Positions 16,933 to 25,970 are shown, counted from the first letter of the stretch. The stretch is DNA of 64,000 nt from Flavimarina sp. Hel_I_48 (GCF_000733945.1 NZ_JPOL01000002.1:3411001-3475000); one strand, 5' to 3'. The notes: generated from the sequence alone by a model not told the origin. Numbers and translations: made by a program.

Positions 16933-17862
16933 TCATAATTTAGGTTTTAGGATTAATCTGTAATTGTTGAGCACGGTAACCTTTACGTTGCGGTGATTGC
17001 GCTGAAATATCTTTTTGAAACCGCTCACTTGTGGTACACCCGCAATGTTTATGTCATCCACCATATCGCCTACAACTTCGTTGGTTACCTCTGCACGAAA
17101 GTTGTTTTCCACATAGATGCCTTCACTTCCGTCCTGTAGGTCAAAGGCTTTCAACATTGTGGGTTGATGTTGAATGTTCTCGATTTCAATCAACACCCGA
17201 TTGGGCTGAAAACTGATAAAACCGTAGATTGGAGTGTTTTTTGGAATCCGTTTGTTATTAACGGTAGCGGCTTTGGTCAGGCGCATCCGCAAGCGCGAAT
17301 TTGCCTTGACCACTTGGTCGCCATCCACGACCGCATATATTACTGCATCCGTTGTGCCGGAAACGGAAATATCACTTTCCTTTGGATCAGAGGCAAAGAA
17401 CAACTGGTGTTCCAGCCCCATTTCCTTTGCAGCAATTTTTTGTTCGGCCTTTATTGCTGCTGAATCAACTACTTTTGCGACCTTGGTAACAGCTTTTTTA
17501 ACGCCAATATTCCGATAGCTTTTTTCGGAATACTTGATTTTCCCTGCGGAGTAGATGCTATCCACTATGCGTTCCTTTTCCCGTTCGGGTAAATCGGCAT
17601 CGTAAAAGCCCAGGGAATCGATCAACTTTTCGTCGTAGATGCTCGGTGCATTGGTTTCACGCACTTCCTTCAAATCATTGATGGCATCCAGTTTGGAATC
17701 GTATTCCTTCTGATCCTCTTCCAGTTTAGGTACAGATGTTTCTATAAGGTTCTCGTTCCCGCTTTCGTCATCGCCCATCACCATCACGGAATAGGAAATC
17801 AGAAATAGGAATATCACGGCCAAGACTGCTGCAAAGACTATTTTGTTCTTTTCAATTTTCAT
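16933..17862 (-). CDS. traM: conjugative transposon protein TraM (VirB10-like)
   Basis: 309 residues: short cytosolic N-terminus, one membrane helix (about 8-29), an acidic and coiled periplasmic region, and a C-terminal VirB10-type beta domain (SDISVSGTTDAVIYAVVDGDQ, SRLRMRLTKAATVNNKRIPKNT). It bridges the inner and outer membranes and senses energy from the ATPases. The start overlaps traK by 11 bp. Confidence 0.9.
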   Translation of the reverse strand: MKIEKNKIVFAAVLAVIFLFLISYSVMVMGDDESGNENLIETSVPKLEEDQKEYDSKLDAINDLKEVRETNAPSIYDEKLIDSLGFYDADLPEREKERIVDSIYSAGKIKYSEKSYRNIGVKKAVTKVAKVVDSAAIKAEQKIAAKEMGLEHQLFFASDPKESDISVSGTTDAVIYAVVDGDQVVKANSRLRMRLTKAATVNNKRIPKNTPIYGFISFQPNRVLIEIENIQHQPTMLKAFDLQDGSEGIYVENNFRAEVTNEVVGDMVDDINIAGVPQVSGFKKIFQRNHRNVKVTVLNNYRLILKPKL

Positions 17863-18466
17863 CGTTCAGTTTTTTAAGGGATTTCTCGAAATAGTTCGTA
17901 ATCAACAACCCGTGCGGATTATTGGGGAAATTGCGATTCACGGCAATCAGGTTTCCGGTGGAAATCAGCTCATAGGTATCGATTATTGAACCTCTGTTGA
18001 TTTCAAAAATGGTAATCGTCCTGAAATTATAAGTCCCATTATTTTCTTCGATTTGGGAATCAATGCTGACCACCTTTTGGACTAATGAATATTGCAATAA
18101 CCGATTATAGACACCATCGGCCTTCTTTTGGCGATAGAGGTTGTCAACGGAACTGTTCCCCAGCCAAAGTGCCTTTTCCAAGTTCTTTTCGTAATTGCTT
18201 GCATCGATGTTGTAGAAATAATTGTGAAAGAGCTCCAAATGAGCCAAGGCTTCCACTTTAAAGTTTTCCTTTTGGGTAACGAGTTTCAATGGGATGATAC
18301 TTCCATCGGTATTGATGGCAAAAGCATTGTTTAAGGCTTTTTTATTGATGTTGAATACCATCCAAACGGCAAAGAAACTGGACAAAACGGAGCAAATGAC
18401 AACGGCCAAGACGATGAACCGATTAATTCTAAGGACTGCGTAAATATTTTTATAAGGTGTTTTCAT
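17852..18466 (-). CDS. traK: conjugative transposon protein TraK (VirB8-like)
   Basis: 204 residues with one N-terminal membrane helix (about 16-39) and a periplasmic domain typical of TraK (HLELFHNYFYNIDASNYEKNLEKALWLG). It is an assembly factor of the mating pore. It lies 11 bp downstream of traJ and overlaps traM. Confidence 0.9.
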   Translation of the reverse strand: MKTPYKNIYAVLRINRFIVLAVVICSVLSSFFAVWMVFNINKKALNNAFAINTDGSIIPLKLVTQKENFKVEALAHLELFHNYFYNIDASNYEKNLEKALWLGNSSVDNLYRQKKADGVYNRLLQYSLVQKVVSIDSQIEENNGTYNFRTITIFEINRGSIIDTYELISTGNLIAVNRNFPNNPHGLLITNYFEKSLKKLNDEN

Positions 18467-18477
18467 TTGAATGGGTT

Positions 18478-19320
18478 TTAGGCAGTAAATAATTTTAGGG
18501 TAAATGAGGTCGCGCGTCGGTACAGTTTGAATTTTAGAAAGACGATAAATCCTACCGAACCAAGCTGTACGACCGGGGCAAAAAAGCCGCTACCAACGTC
18601 AGTTCCAAATAAGTTCGTCCAGAAATTGGTGTTTATCTCGGTATAAAGTGCATTGACGAATACATTGACCAAAAAGAACGCAGGTACCAACATATAAACA
18701 GCAGCGTACAATTTGAAAAAGTTATAGGCGAGCGAACGGAACTTTTCAAAAACGGCAAGGCTTATGACCAATGGGAAGAATGCCTGCATTATTCCCAACA
18801 AGAAGAAACGTTCCGCAAGGAATAAGGGATAAATGGACAAATCGAGAATCCATAATATTGTACTCACGACGAAAGCAAATATCTTAAAACCGAAAAGTGG
18901 TGTTACCAAAGCTTCATAAAGCAAAGACATTGCGGCCTGGGCTGCTTTTATAATATTTACCTCTTCCTCAATGGGAATATCCTGCATCTGCAAGGGCAAC
19001 AAAGCCGGAGCAGTTCCCCGATATTGTCCTTCGATGGCCACCAGAATACCGTCAAAAAAGCCCAATACCTGTGTTGAAAAAATGACCAAAAGCACGACCG
19101 CAAAATTTTTGATCAGTTCCCCCGGGCTCAACCCCCAAGTATAACCGCCCTGATCCGCAACGCCCTCATTATATTTTTTGAGGATGTTGATCAGAAAGAA
19201 CAGTACGGCAAGTGTTTTCATTCCCGCAATGGTATATTGCGAGAAGCTGCTGTTCTGTATGGTCTGGAAAACGGTATCAACGTATTCCAAGCCTATCCCT
19301 AAAATGATTGCCGCGGTCAT
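18478..19320 (-). CDS. traJ: conjugative transposon protein TraJ (VirB6-like)
   Basis: 280 residues, polytopic with about six to seven membrane segments. Typical TraJ segments are GGYTWGLSPGELIKN and WILDLSIYPLFLAERFFLLG. VirB6-type channel component in the inner membrane. It starts 2 bp after the stop of the preceding VirB5-like gene. Confidence 0.88.
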   Translation of the reverse strand: MTAAIILGIGLEYVDTVFQTIQNSSFSQYTIAGMKTLAVLFFLINILKKYNEGVADQGGYTWGLSPGELIKNFAVVLLVIFSTQVLGFFDGILVAIEGQYRGTAPALLPLQMQDIPIEEEVNIIKAAQAAMSLLYEALVTPLFGFKIFAFVVSTILWILDLSIYPLFLAERFFLLGIMQAFFPLVISLAVFEKFRSLAYNFFKLYAAVYMLVPAFFLVNVFVNALYTEINTNFWTNLFGTDVGSGFFAPVVQLGSVGFIVFLKFKLYRRATSFTLKLFTA

Positions 19321-19322
19321 AA

Positions 19323-19895
19323 TTAATATCCTGTTTCCCTATTATTGATTTTATCCTGCATCTTGCGGAAAGAAATTATATCTCGGTATCGTTTAGTTTT
19401 CAATGTGATTTCCGAAACCATATTTTTCGATTCTTCTTCCTTTTCTTTCAGGATATCCGCACGGTCGGCATCACTCATTTTTAGGTAATCGCTGGAAAGA
19501 ATCTGGTCGATAAAGTCCATTGTGTCCAAGGAATTTTCTACAATGGCACTAAACGATTCCGATACCCTTGCCACTTCATCGGGTTTGATGTAAGGACTGT
19601 CAAGAATGTCACTTAAATCATTTTGCATCACTAGGATGAGGCGCTGATTGTTCCGTCCAATTTCTCTAACCGCTTTTAACTGCTTGACCACATCGTTGAC
19701 CTTTTCAATGTTTTCTTTTTGTGTTTTTAAGAATTTGACGGTCTTGATAATGTTTGCGGTCTGCTTCCCAGATTCTATTAGTTGTTTTACCAAGCTGATA
19801 AAATTGGTGTTGTCATAAGTGGGCATTCCTTGGGCTTTCATATTAAAGCTGAACAAGATTGCCATTGCGAGTATTACAAGTTTAGTTTTCATCAT
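19323..19895 (-). CDS. exported VirB5-like conjugation protein
   Basis: About 190 residues with a signal peptide (MMKTKLVILAMAILFSFN, ending MKAQG) and a mature part of long amphipathic helices. The position between traG and traJ is that of TraI/DUF4141 in CTnDOT, a VirB5-like protein; the sequence is too variable for me to name it firmly. The frame is open from 19919, but the ATG at 19895, just past the traG stop, gives the clean signal peptide. Confidence 0.75.
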   Translation of the reverse strand: MMKTKLVILAMAILFSFNMKAQGMPTYDNTNFISLVKQLIESGKQTANIIKTVKFLKTQKENIEKVNDVVKQLKAVREIGRNNQRLILVMQNDLSDILDSPYIKPDEVARVSESFSAIVENSLDTMDFIDQILSSDYLKMSDADRADILKEKEEESKNMVSEITLKTKRYRDIISFRKMQDKINNRETGY

Positions 19896-19896
19896 A

Positions 19897-22299
19897 TTAT
19901 TTTTTAGAAGTGAATTCAATGATTGCTTTTTTCATATCGTGATGCTCTTCGTAGAGTTTCATTATTTCCTGGTTTTCCTGTCCATCAGTTAGATAAGCGG
20001 CATATACTTCCTTCGGAACTTCGAGCCGGAAAATGTTGCTTTCCTTTCCAATCTTGATGAACATTTCGGTGTATTTGCGTGGTCCAGAAAGGTTGTTTTT
20101 GATGGATTTTAACTGGTTCAGGTCGTGGCTGGATAGATTGAGCCTTTTGACCAATTCCGCATAGCCTTTCTCGTTGTTCAGACTGTAAATGACCTGCGTG
20201 TTTTCCAGTATGCTTGCCGATGTAGAGTTGTTGGGAAGCTGATTGATGGATTGCAGGATAATCCCAATGGCACCGTTCTGTTTTCGGATGGCCTGATAAT
20301 AGAATTCCACACTTTCCAGTACGTTTTCAAATTTCAACTGCTTGGCAAACTCATCGAACAGGATAATCCCCTTTTCCGCACGGTTCTTCCAAATGGTTCG
20401 TTGGATGGCGGACTTAATCAGCTTCAACATTACGGACAGGATTTCCTTATTGTCCTTTACTTCGTCCAGCTCAAAAACGATCAAACGTTTATCCTCGATT
20501 TTATAAGTCTGGTCTTCGCTGACTTCAAAGAGGAAGCTATATAGACCATCGCCAACATACTCCGACATTACGTGCAAAAAACTCGTAACATTGAAGTAGT
20601 CAGGATGGATTTTGAGCTGACCTAAAAGGTCTTTTTGGTTGCGCTCGATGAAATGGTAAAAACCATCCAAGGAGTGGTTTTCTGAAATGCTATCATAATA
20701 ATGGCGCAGTATTTTTTTGACCGAGACGGATTGCGCCTTGGTCACTTTCAGATCCGAGGCAAAGAGTTCAAACAGGAAGACCGATAAATCTTCGAGCCGT
20801 TCTGGTGTCAGATCATTTGTATCGCTGATGTAAAATGGGTTGATGCCCAGATTCTTTCCGCTCTCGTATCTGAGCACGGTGTATTTTTCAGGATAGAGTT
20901 TGGCAAACTTGGTATAAGAACCGCCCAGATCGATAATGACAAGGCGAACGCCACTTTCAAAATATTGACGCAGAATGTTATTTGCCAAGAACGATTTCCC
21001 TTCACCGGTGGGTGCGAAAATGGCAAAGTTCCTTGCCTTGATGCGTTTCTTGCGCTCATCCCAGACATCCTTTAGAACGGGGATATTATGCTCACGGTCA
21101 TTGAAGATAATACCGGTATCATCAGATTTGTAATTGGTGTTATTGATGAACAGGCAAAGTGCGTGTTTCAGATCCGTCACGTACAGATCATTATTCGAGA
21201 AATTGGAAGAAAAGCAGCAGTAGCTGTTGAGGATATAATTCTTCCGTTCCTCGCCCCTTGGATAATAAGGGATAATGTCCAATTCCTTAAATTCGGTTTT
21301 GATTTTAGAGCCGATTCTACTTAGGTTCTTTGGATTCTTGTCCCAGTAAACAATATTTAAGTGGCCACGGATAATCCGGGCATTATCATCGGCATTGATC
21401 TGATCAAGGATATGCTGGATTTTCCCGAGCACCACTTTGTTCTGCGAACCAAAGTTGGAGCTTTTGTTCAGTTCCTCTACTTTCTTGTCGAGCAGCTTGC
21501 GCCACTTTTGTTTATCGTCCAGATATAGGATCTGGTTAACAATGTGGTTTTCGTTAAGCGTAAGCCCCAGCCCATCAATAAACCCTTGATGAAATACAAA
21601 ATCGTCAGAAGTGAATTTCTCATTGGTCTTGCTGCTCTGTACACTTTCGCCAAAGCACAGTTCGCTGTTGATGGCCAGGGCATCAAAATAATTTTCGCCT
21701 ATATTGACGTTTTTCTTTTCAAGTAAAATATCCGTATCAAAACCTTCATTGAAGCCATTAAAGTACCCATTGGTCAGTTGCTCAATCCCTTTCGCTTCAA
21801 GCGAAAGAAATTCCATTTTACGGCTATTGTTGATAAAGGAAACCGAATCACTTACCGAGCCGATAAAGCGTTGCACGGTATCATCAAGTTCCCGGATAAT
21901 GCTCTTGGAAACCTTTCGGAAGGGGTTGACATATTTGGGACTGTTAAGTGCTTTGTTCTTGGTCAAAATAAAGAACAGGAAGCAGCGGTGCTCCATATAT
22001 TCGCGCCCTTTAAAATGGTCGTGGGTCGCTTTTTCCAAAAAGGTTTTGTTTGCAAGCTGTTCAGAGGTATAACTCTTTTTAAGATAAACATCTTGTTTAT
22101 GAACCACGGTGCCTATGGGCAACGACTTCAAAGCTTGAAACCAAGCCCCGTGCATATCTTCAAAATCCTTTTCGGAGAGAGAGTAAATTTCAGGCAGGTT
22201 TCCTTCGTAGCACAAGACCACATTGCCATTGTTAGCAAGGATGATATTGTCCTGAATATCCGCGATGGGCCGGTATGCCGAAAGGTTAATCTTGTTCAT
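19897..22299 (-). CDS. traG: conjugative transposon ATPase TraG (VirB4-like)
   Basis: 800 residues. The Walker A motif is APTGEGKSFLANN near residue 428 and the Walker B is GIILFDEFAKQ near 645; the N-terminal third carries the TraG/VirB4 region (IILANNGNVVLCYEGNLPEIYSL). It powers pilus assembly and substrate translocation. The start overlaps traF by 14 bp. Confidence 0.93.
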   Translation of the reverse strand: MNKINLSAYRPIADIQDNIILANNGNVVLCYEGNLPEIYSLSEKDFEDMHGAWFQALKSLPIGTVVHKQDVYLKKSYTSEQLANKTFLEKATHDHFKGREYMEHRCFLFFILTKNKALNSPKYVNPFRKVSKSIIRELDDTVQRFIGSVSDSVSFINNSRKMEFLSLEAKGIEQLTNGYFNGFNEGFDTDILLEKKNVNIGENYFDALAINSELCFGESVQSSKTNEKFTSDDFVFHQGFIDGLGLTLNENHIVNQILYLDDKQKWRKLLDKKVEELNKSSNFGSQNKVVLGKIQHILDQINADDNARIIRGHLNIVYWDKNPKNLSRIGSKIKTEFKELDIIPYYPRGEERKNYILNSYCCFSSNFSNNDLYVTDLKHALCLFINNTNYKSDDTGIIFNDREHNIPVLKDVWDERKKRIKARNFAIFAPTGEGKSFLANNILRQYFESGVRLVIIDLGGSYTKFAKLYPEKYTVLRYESGKNLGINPFYISDTNDLTPERLEDLSVFLFELFASDLKVTKAQSVSVKKILRHYYDSISENHSLDGFYHFIERNQKDLLGQLKIHPDYFNVTSFLHVMSEYVGDGLYSFLFEVSEDQTYKIEDKRLIVFELDEVKDNKEILSVMLKLIKSAIQRTIWKNRAEKGIILFDEFAKQLKFENVLESVEFYYQAIRKQNGAIGIILQSINQLPNNSTSASILENTQVIYSLNNEKGYAELVKRLNLSSHDLNQLKSIKNNLSGPRKYTEMFIKIGKESNIFRLEVPKEVYAAYLTDGQENQEIMKLYEEHHDMKKAIIEFTSKK

Positions 22300-22570
22300 A
22301 GTCGATGCCGGAGTTTCTTTTGTTACTGATGATTTTTGGGAAGGCTTTTACCATTTGGAAAAGCTGTGGATTGTTTGTTATCCGGGTCAAAGCGATATAC
22401 AAAGCTGAATTGATAACCAATACGCCAATGATGATCCCGAAGCTGAACGAGAAGATGATGACCAATAGCGAAGCGAGAATAGAAACCATCATTATGGCAA
22501 ACAGGGAAATAGGCAACCCAAAAATGACTGCCCGTTTCCTGATGTTTTTATAGATCTCGAATTTCTTCAT
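22286..22570 (-). CDS. traF: conjugative transposon protein TraF (VirB3-like, DUF4133)
   Basis: 94 residues with two closely spaced membrane helices and the DUF4133 pattern (YKNIRKRAVIFGLPISLF, then NNPQLFQMVKAFPK). VirB3-like partner of TraG. It sits 36 bp after traE. Confidence 0.9.
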   Translation of the reverse strand: MKKFEIYKNIRKRAVIFGLPISLFAIMMVSILASLLVIIFSFSFGIIIGVLVINSALYIALTRITNNPQLFQMVKAFPKIISNKRNSGIDYEQD

Positions 22571-22606
22571 AAAGCTCTTCTATTAAAGCCCTCGATGAGG
22601 GTTCAT

Positions 22607-22894
22607 TTATACTACGATTCCGATTAGGTAAGTAAAGATTCCAACCACAGCTCCCGCTATTAGCACAAATACGAGAACACGGGTAATCCCTTTTTTGAGA
22701 TCGGCGTTTTCCCCGAAGAAATGTCCCGCGTTGAACAGGAAGCCAATCAGGAATATTACACCAAGGATTATTGGAAAAATTGTCCTAATTGTGTTAGAAA
22801 CGTCATCGACTGAATCTTCGATCCCGCCGATTTGTGCAAAAAGCGATGTTGAGAGCAACGAAAGAAAAGTTGCCAAGTAGATTGATTTTTTCAT
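22607..22894 (-). CDS. traE: conjugative transposon protein TraE (VirB2-like, DUF4134)
   Basis: 95 residues: signal peptide, then two membrane helices and a short loop (FFGENADLKKGITRVLVF), the DUF4134 build. It is the pilin-like VirB2 counterpart and the first gene of the transfer operon. Its promoter must lie in the 22895-23083 region shared with the divergent amidase gene. Confidence 0.9.
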   Translation of the reverse strand: MKKSIYLATFLSLLSTSLFAQIGGIEDSVDDVSNTIRTIFPIILGVIFLIGFLFNAGHFFGENADLKKGITRVLVFVLIAGAVVGIFTYLIGIVV

Positions 22895-22945
22895 AACGGA
22901 ACAGTTTAAGTTTTTGATTCGTTTTCGTTAAGGGAAAAGTACATA

Positions 22946-23037
22946 TATTTGTATTCAAATACTTGAAAATCAAATATTTGTGAATAAAATATTATTTGAT
23001 ACTAATTGAATTCCGTTGCCATTATTTGACATCAAAT
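22946..23037. promoter_or_regulatory. operator-like array of ATTTG/CAAAT half-sites
   Basis: The divergent gap between traE and the amidase has three dyads of one half-site: TATTTG-TATT-CAAATA (22946-22961), CAAATATTTG (22971-22980) and ATTTGA-CA-TCAAAT (23024-23037), plus an extra ATTTG near 22994. A shared regulator of transfer is likely by inference, but the motif is AT-rich and could partly be compositional. Confidence 0.45.
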
Positions 23038-23083
23038 TCTATGGATTTTGGAAGGTAGATTGTTGATAACCCAAAGATTGAAA

Positions 23084-23731
23084 ATGAAAAAAGTGCTCAA
23101 AAACGTCAGTTTTGTCTTTTTGCTCCTAAAAATGTGCTTCATTTTTGGGCAAGAAACTGCCATCCAAAAAAGAATAATTATTGACGTTGGTCACGGTGGA
23201 AAAGATTCCGGGACAATCGGTATAAATGGCTTACAGGAAAAGGATGTCGTACTGGACATCGCTCTGGAAATTTTAAGGCTTAACAAAAAGTCAGAAATAC
23301 CGTTGGATATTTATTTAACCCGGTATAACGATACGCTTATTGCCCTATCGGATCGAACTAAATTGGCCGATGCCTTAGATGCGGATGTATTTATTTCCTT
23401 GCATTGCAATCATTCAGATAATGCTAACGCAAGAGGAATTGAAGTTTATGTGGCTAATACTAAATCTCAATTTTCAGACCTTTCAACTTTGCTTGCTTAT
23501 CTGTTGCAGGCTTATTTTAAAAAAGAATTGGGTTTTGAGAGTAGGGGGGTAAAGTTTGCAAATTTTCAGGTGCTACGGGAAAGTGTTGATTACCGCCCTG
23601 CTGTTTTAGTAGAAGTTGGATTTCTTACCAACGAAGATGAAGGGTTCTATTTTTTGCAGCCTTCTAAAGTCAAGGCCGTGGCGATGGCTATTTTAAAAGG
23701 AATCTATAACTACTCAAATAAACGATTATGA
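23084..23731 (+). CDS. N-acetylmuramoyl-L-alanine amidase (Amidase_3)
   Basis: About 215 residues with a signal peptide (VSFVFLLLKMCFIFGQ). The zinc ligands and catalytic residue of Amidase_3 are visible: IIDVGHGGKDSG (His), GLQEKDV (Glu), SLHCNHSD (His) and VLVEVGFLTN (Glu). It cleaves peptidoglycan stem peptides and, beside a transfer operon, probably opens the wall for the mating pore. The ATG at 23084 is preferred over the upstream TTG at 23048 because it starts a standard signal peptide. Confidence 0.88.
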   Translation: MKKVLKNVSFVFLLLKMCFIFGQETAIQKRIIIDVGHGGKDSGTIGINGLQEKDVVLDIALEILRLNKKSEIPLDIYLTRYNDTLIALSDRTKLADALDADVFISLHCNHSDNANARGIEVYVANTKSQFSDLSTLLAYLLQAYFKKELGFESRGVKFANFQVLRESVDYRPAVLVEVGFLTNEDEGFYFLQPSKVKAVAMAILKGIYNYSNKRL

Positions 23732-23832
23732 AAGACTTATTCATCGAAACAATTAAAAGCATCCGAGAAGTATTGAAAGTTTTTTTGTCAGAAGTTCTAA
23801 GGCAGATTTATGAACTAAAAAATAAGAAATGA
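23728..23832 (+). CDS. 34-residue peptide coupled to the amidase
   Basis: The start ATG overlaps the amidase stop in an ATGA. The product is an amphipathic helix with charged ends (MKDLFIETIKSIREVLKVFL). No family is known to me; the overlap suggests translational coupling and so a real product. Confidence 0.45.
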   Translation: MKDLFIETIKSIREVLKVFLSEVLRQIYELKNKK

Positions 23833-23874
23833 GTATTTTTATACATCAAGTTCATCACCAGGTAAAAAAGCGTA

Positions 23875-24531
23875 ATGGAAACTCAAATGTACGGAACAAA
23901 GGAAGAACAGGAAAACGCTATTCGTTACTACGATAAGCTTTCCGTCATTTACGATTACATCTCAAATTGGTATTATAAAAAAGCCAGGAACTATGCCATC
24001 AAAGAGCTTCAACTCAAAAATGGACAGACCGTATTAAACGTGCCCTGCGGAACAGGGGTCAACTTCAAATATTTCAACGAATATTTGAACAACTCAGGAC
24101 TAATCATCGGCATTGACCTGTCGAGTGGAATGCTTGATAAGGCCAAACAAAAAATAGAAAAAAACGGTTGGAAGAATATCGAAACGGAATTAAACGATGC
24201 TACTAAAATTGACCGAAATTGGCTTGATTATCGAAACGAACAAATTACTGTTGACGCTGTTTTTTGTGACCTTGGCTTGTCAGGGCTGCCCAAATGGCGA
24301 AACATAATCGACAATATGATTTCAATTTTAAAACCAAACGGCAGAATTGTTATTCTGGACTGGTATCTTGAAAAACCAAGTTTGAAGGGCGATTTTGTAA
24401 AATGGATCGGGAAAGGCGAAGTGGATAGACCAATCTATCAATATTTAGAGACCAAAGTTTCCAATTTTAAAGTGGATGATAGTTTTAATTATGGAGGTGT
24501 ATTTGTTGCTTCTGGTAGTAAACCTGAATAA
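23875..24531 (+). CDS. class I SAM-dependent methyltransferase
   Basis: 218 residues with the Rossmann motif I VLNVPCGTGVNFKYF, motif II GIDLSSGMLDKAKQKI and a later GRIVILDWYLEKPS. The substrate cannot be deduced; UbiE-like small-molecule methyltransferases are the nearest build. It lies after the amidase and 34-residue ORF, in the same direction, and is probably element cargo. Confidence 0.85.
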   Translation: METQMYGTKEEQENAIRYYDKLSVIYDYISNWYYKKARNYAIKELQLKNGQTVLNVPCGTGVNFKYFNEYLNNSGLIIGIDLSSGMLDKAKQKIEKNGWKNIETELNDATKIDRNWLDYRNEQITVDAVFCDLGLSGLPKWRNIIDNMISILKPNGRIVILDWYLEKPSLKGDFVKWIGKGEVDRPIYQYLETKVSNFKVDDSFNYGGVFVASGSKPE

Positions 24532-24568
24532 GTAGCGCAAGTTTTATTAAAAGACACTAAGTTTAATT

Positions 24569-25231
24569 TCACTTCCTTTTATCCCCAGCCCCCTCATCAA
24601 AAGCGATCAGATTAAACAGTTCCCGCATCCGGCTACGGACACGGTTTCCATAGCGTTCTTCCAGTTCCTCAGCATTTAGGTTCGTGGTCGCGTGGGTTTT
24701 GATTTTATGTTTTGTCTGAAGGTAAAGCTCGTATCGCGATAAAAGGACTTCGCCCATCACATTCAGATCCTTGCCGTAAAACCTTCCGGCCGGTTCTACG
24801 CCCAGGTCGTCAAAACAGAAAAATTTTGTATTTCCATAATCCTCGATGGTCTTAAAACCAAGATGATTAAAACTGAATGCCACGTTGCGACAGGGGATCA
24901 TTTCATACGGGCGTTGCAACGGCACTAAATGCCGTAAAAGTTTCATTAGGGTGGTTTTTCCGCATCCAACGGGCCCAGAAAGTAAAATACCTTTGTCAAT
25001 ATCGATCTCATATTTTTGGCAGTTTTCCTTGTCCTTGATGAAGTAAGAACAGAGTTTTAGCAAAATATCCTTATCCTCATCGTAAATTTTAAATTTCTTT
25101 CCAAAAAGCAGCTTTCCCTTGGCATTCAGGTAAATCAGGATTTTCGGGAAATCGTAAAGCACGCATTTCCCGTCAAATTTGCCCAGCGAATATTCCACGC
25201 CGCCTTCGGTTATTTTAGAGGGGTTGTCCAT
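24569..25231 (-). CDS. DnaC-like AAA+ ATPase
   Basis: 220 residues with Walker A SGPVGCGKTTLMKLL and Walker B KFFCFDDLGVEP, plus an arginine-rich sensor region YGNRVRSRMRELFNLI. This is the DnaC/IstB-type ATP-binding fold of helicase loaders. It overlaps the upstream winged-helix gene by 17 bp, as replication initiator and loader pairs on mobile elements often do. Confidence 0.82.
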   Translation of the reverse strand: MDNPSKITEGGVEYSLGKFDGKCVLYDFPKILIYLNAKGKLLFGKKFKIYDEDKDILLKLCSYFIKDKENCQKYEIDIDKGILLSGPVGCGKTTLMKLLRHLVPLQRPYEMIPCRNVAFSFNHLGFKTIEDYGNTKFFCFDDLGVEPAGRFYGKDLNVMGEVLLSRYELYLQTKHKIKTHATTNLNAEELEERYGNRVRSRMRELFNLIAFDEGAGDKRK

Positions 25232-25967
25232 AATCCTTGGTTTTAGTGGTTTTGAGGTTGTCCCGTATTTGGGATGCTCCTTTTTTGTTTTGTGTGTTTT
25301 CTTCGGTAAACAATTCGGTTCTATCCATCCAATTTTTGGCTAATGCCTGCCAATCCCTAATTGTTTTTCCATCGCTTGTTTTCCAATCGTTGGCTTCATA
25401 ATGCGCAAAGAATTTTTTTCCTTCATCAGCATTAAAATCTTTTTCAATAAAAAAATCTAAAACGGCCTGCCTGCCCTTTGGTTGTTTAGTAATATTTACT
25501 TGTTTGGTATTGTTTATATTAGATACCAATGCTTGTCCACTCACGGGACGGTTCTGGTACAAAGCTTGTCCGTTGGTGGGACGGTGCTGGTACACTACCG
25601 GTTCACGTATGGGACGGTACCGTTCCGCAAGCTGTTCTAATTCGGGATTGTACCGTCCCATATCTGGTTCATCACTTGTCCCAATAATGGCCATCTTGAT
25701 CTTACTCCCTTTGTATGGATTATTGGATGGGAAATAGGATAGGTAGTTCCACGAATCTAGGTCTGTTACGCATCGATGATAAGTTGATTTAGAACCGATT
25801 TTGGCCACGCGCATCAATTCGCGACGGTTCACAAAAAACTCATCGGCAAAGCGGCTGCTGTTCCACTCCTGGAACAGAGCCATATATAGACTAATGTGCG
25901 TTGGGTTCAAGCGGTCATCAAAGAAAAATTTTTCAAAAGCCGCATTGAGTAGCTTTATATAATTCAT
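25215..25967 (-). CDS. replication-type winged-helix protein with 11-residue repeats
   Basis: 250 residues. The N-terminal 90 residues form a winged helix (LNPTHISLYMALFQEWN, RRELMRVAKIGSKSTYHRCVTDL). A linker (about 105-150) has near-repeats of 11 residues built on RPxxGQAL. The C-terminal part (FFAHYEANDWKTSDGKTIRDWQALAKNWM) resembles the DnaD/helicase-loading tail. With the overlapping DnaC-like gene it looks like a replication initiation module of the element; no enzymatic role is seen. Confidence 0.7.
   Translation of the reverse strand: MNYIKLLNAAFEKFFFDDRLNPTHISLYMALFQEWNSSRFADEFFVNRRELMRVAKIGSKSTYHRCVTDLDSWNYLSYFPSNNPYKGSKIKMAIIGTSDEPDMGRYNPELEQLAERYRPIREPVVYQHRPTNGQALYQNRPVSGQALVSNINNTKQVNITKQPKGRQAVLDFFIEKDFNADEGKKFFAHYEANDWKTSDGKTIRDWQALAKNWMDRTELFTEENTQNKKGASQIRDNLKTTKTKDYGQPL
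25545..25659. repeat. 33-bp iteron-like repeats inside the winged-helix gene
   Basis: GGGACGGT(T/G)CTGGTAC occurs at 25545-25560 and 25578-25593, a shortened GGGACGGTAC at 25611-25620, and its inverse GTACCGTCCC at 25650-25659. The first three are spaced exactly 33 bp. They encode the 11-residue protein repeats, but could also act as DNA iterons. Confidence 0.6.
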
Positions 25968-25970
25968 CGC

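Noticed and set aside
23829..23936. 35-residue ORF starting in the stop of the 34-residue ORF
   Set aside because: It runs out of frame into the methyltransferase gene and has unstructured, basic composition.
25545..25659. Short CRISPR-like array
   Set aside because: Only three direct copies at 33-bp spacing inside a coding gene, with the spacers part of the protein repeat.
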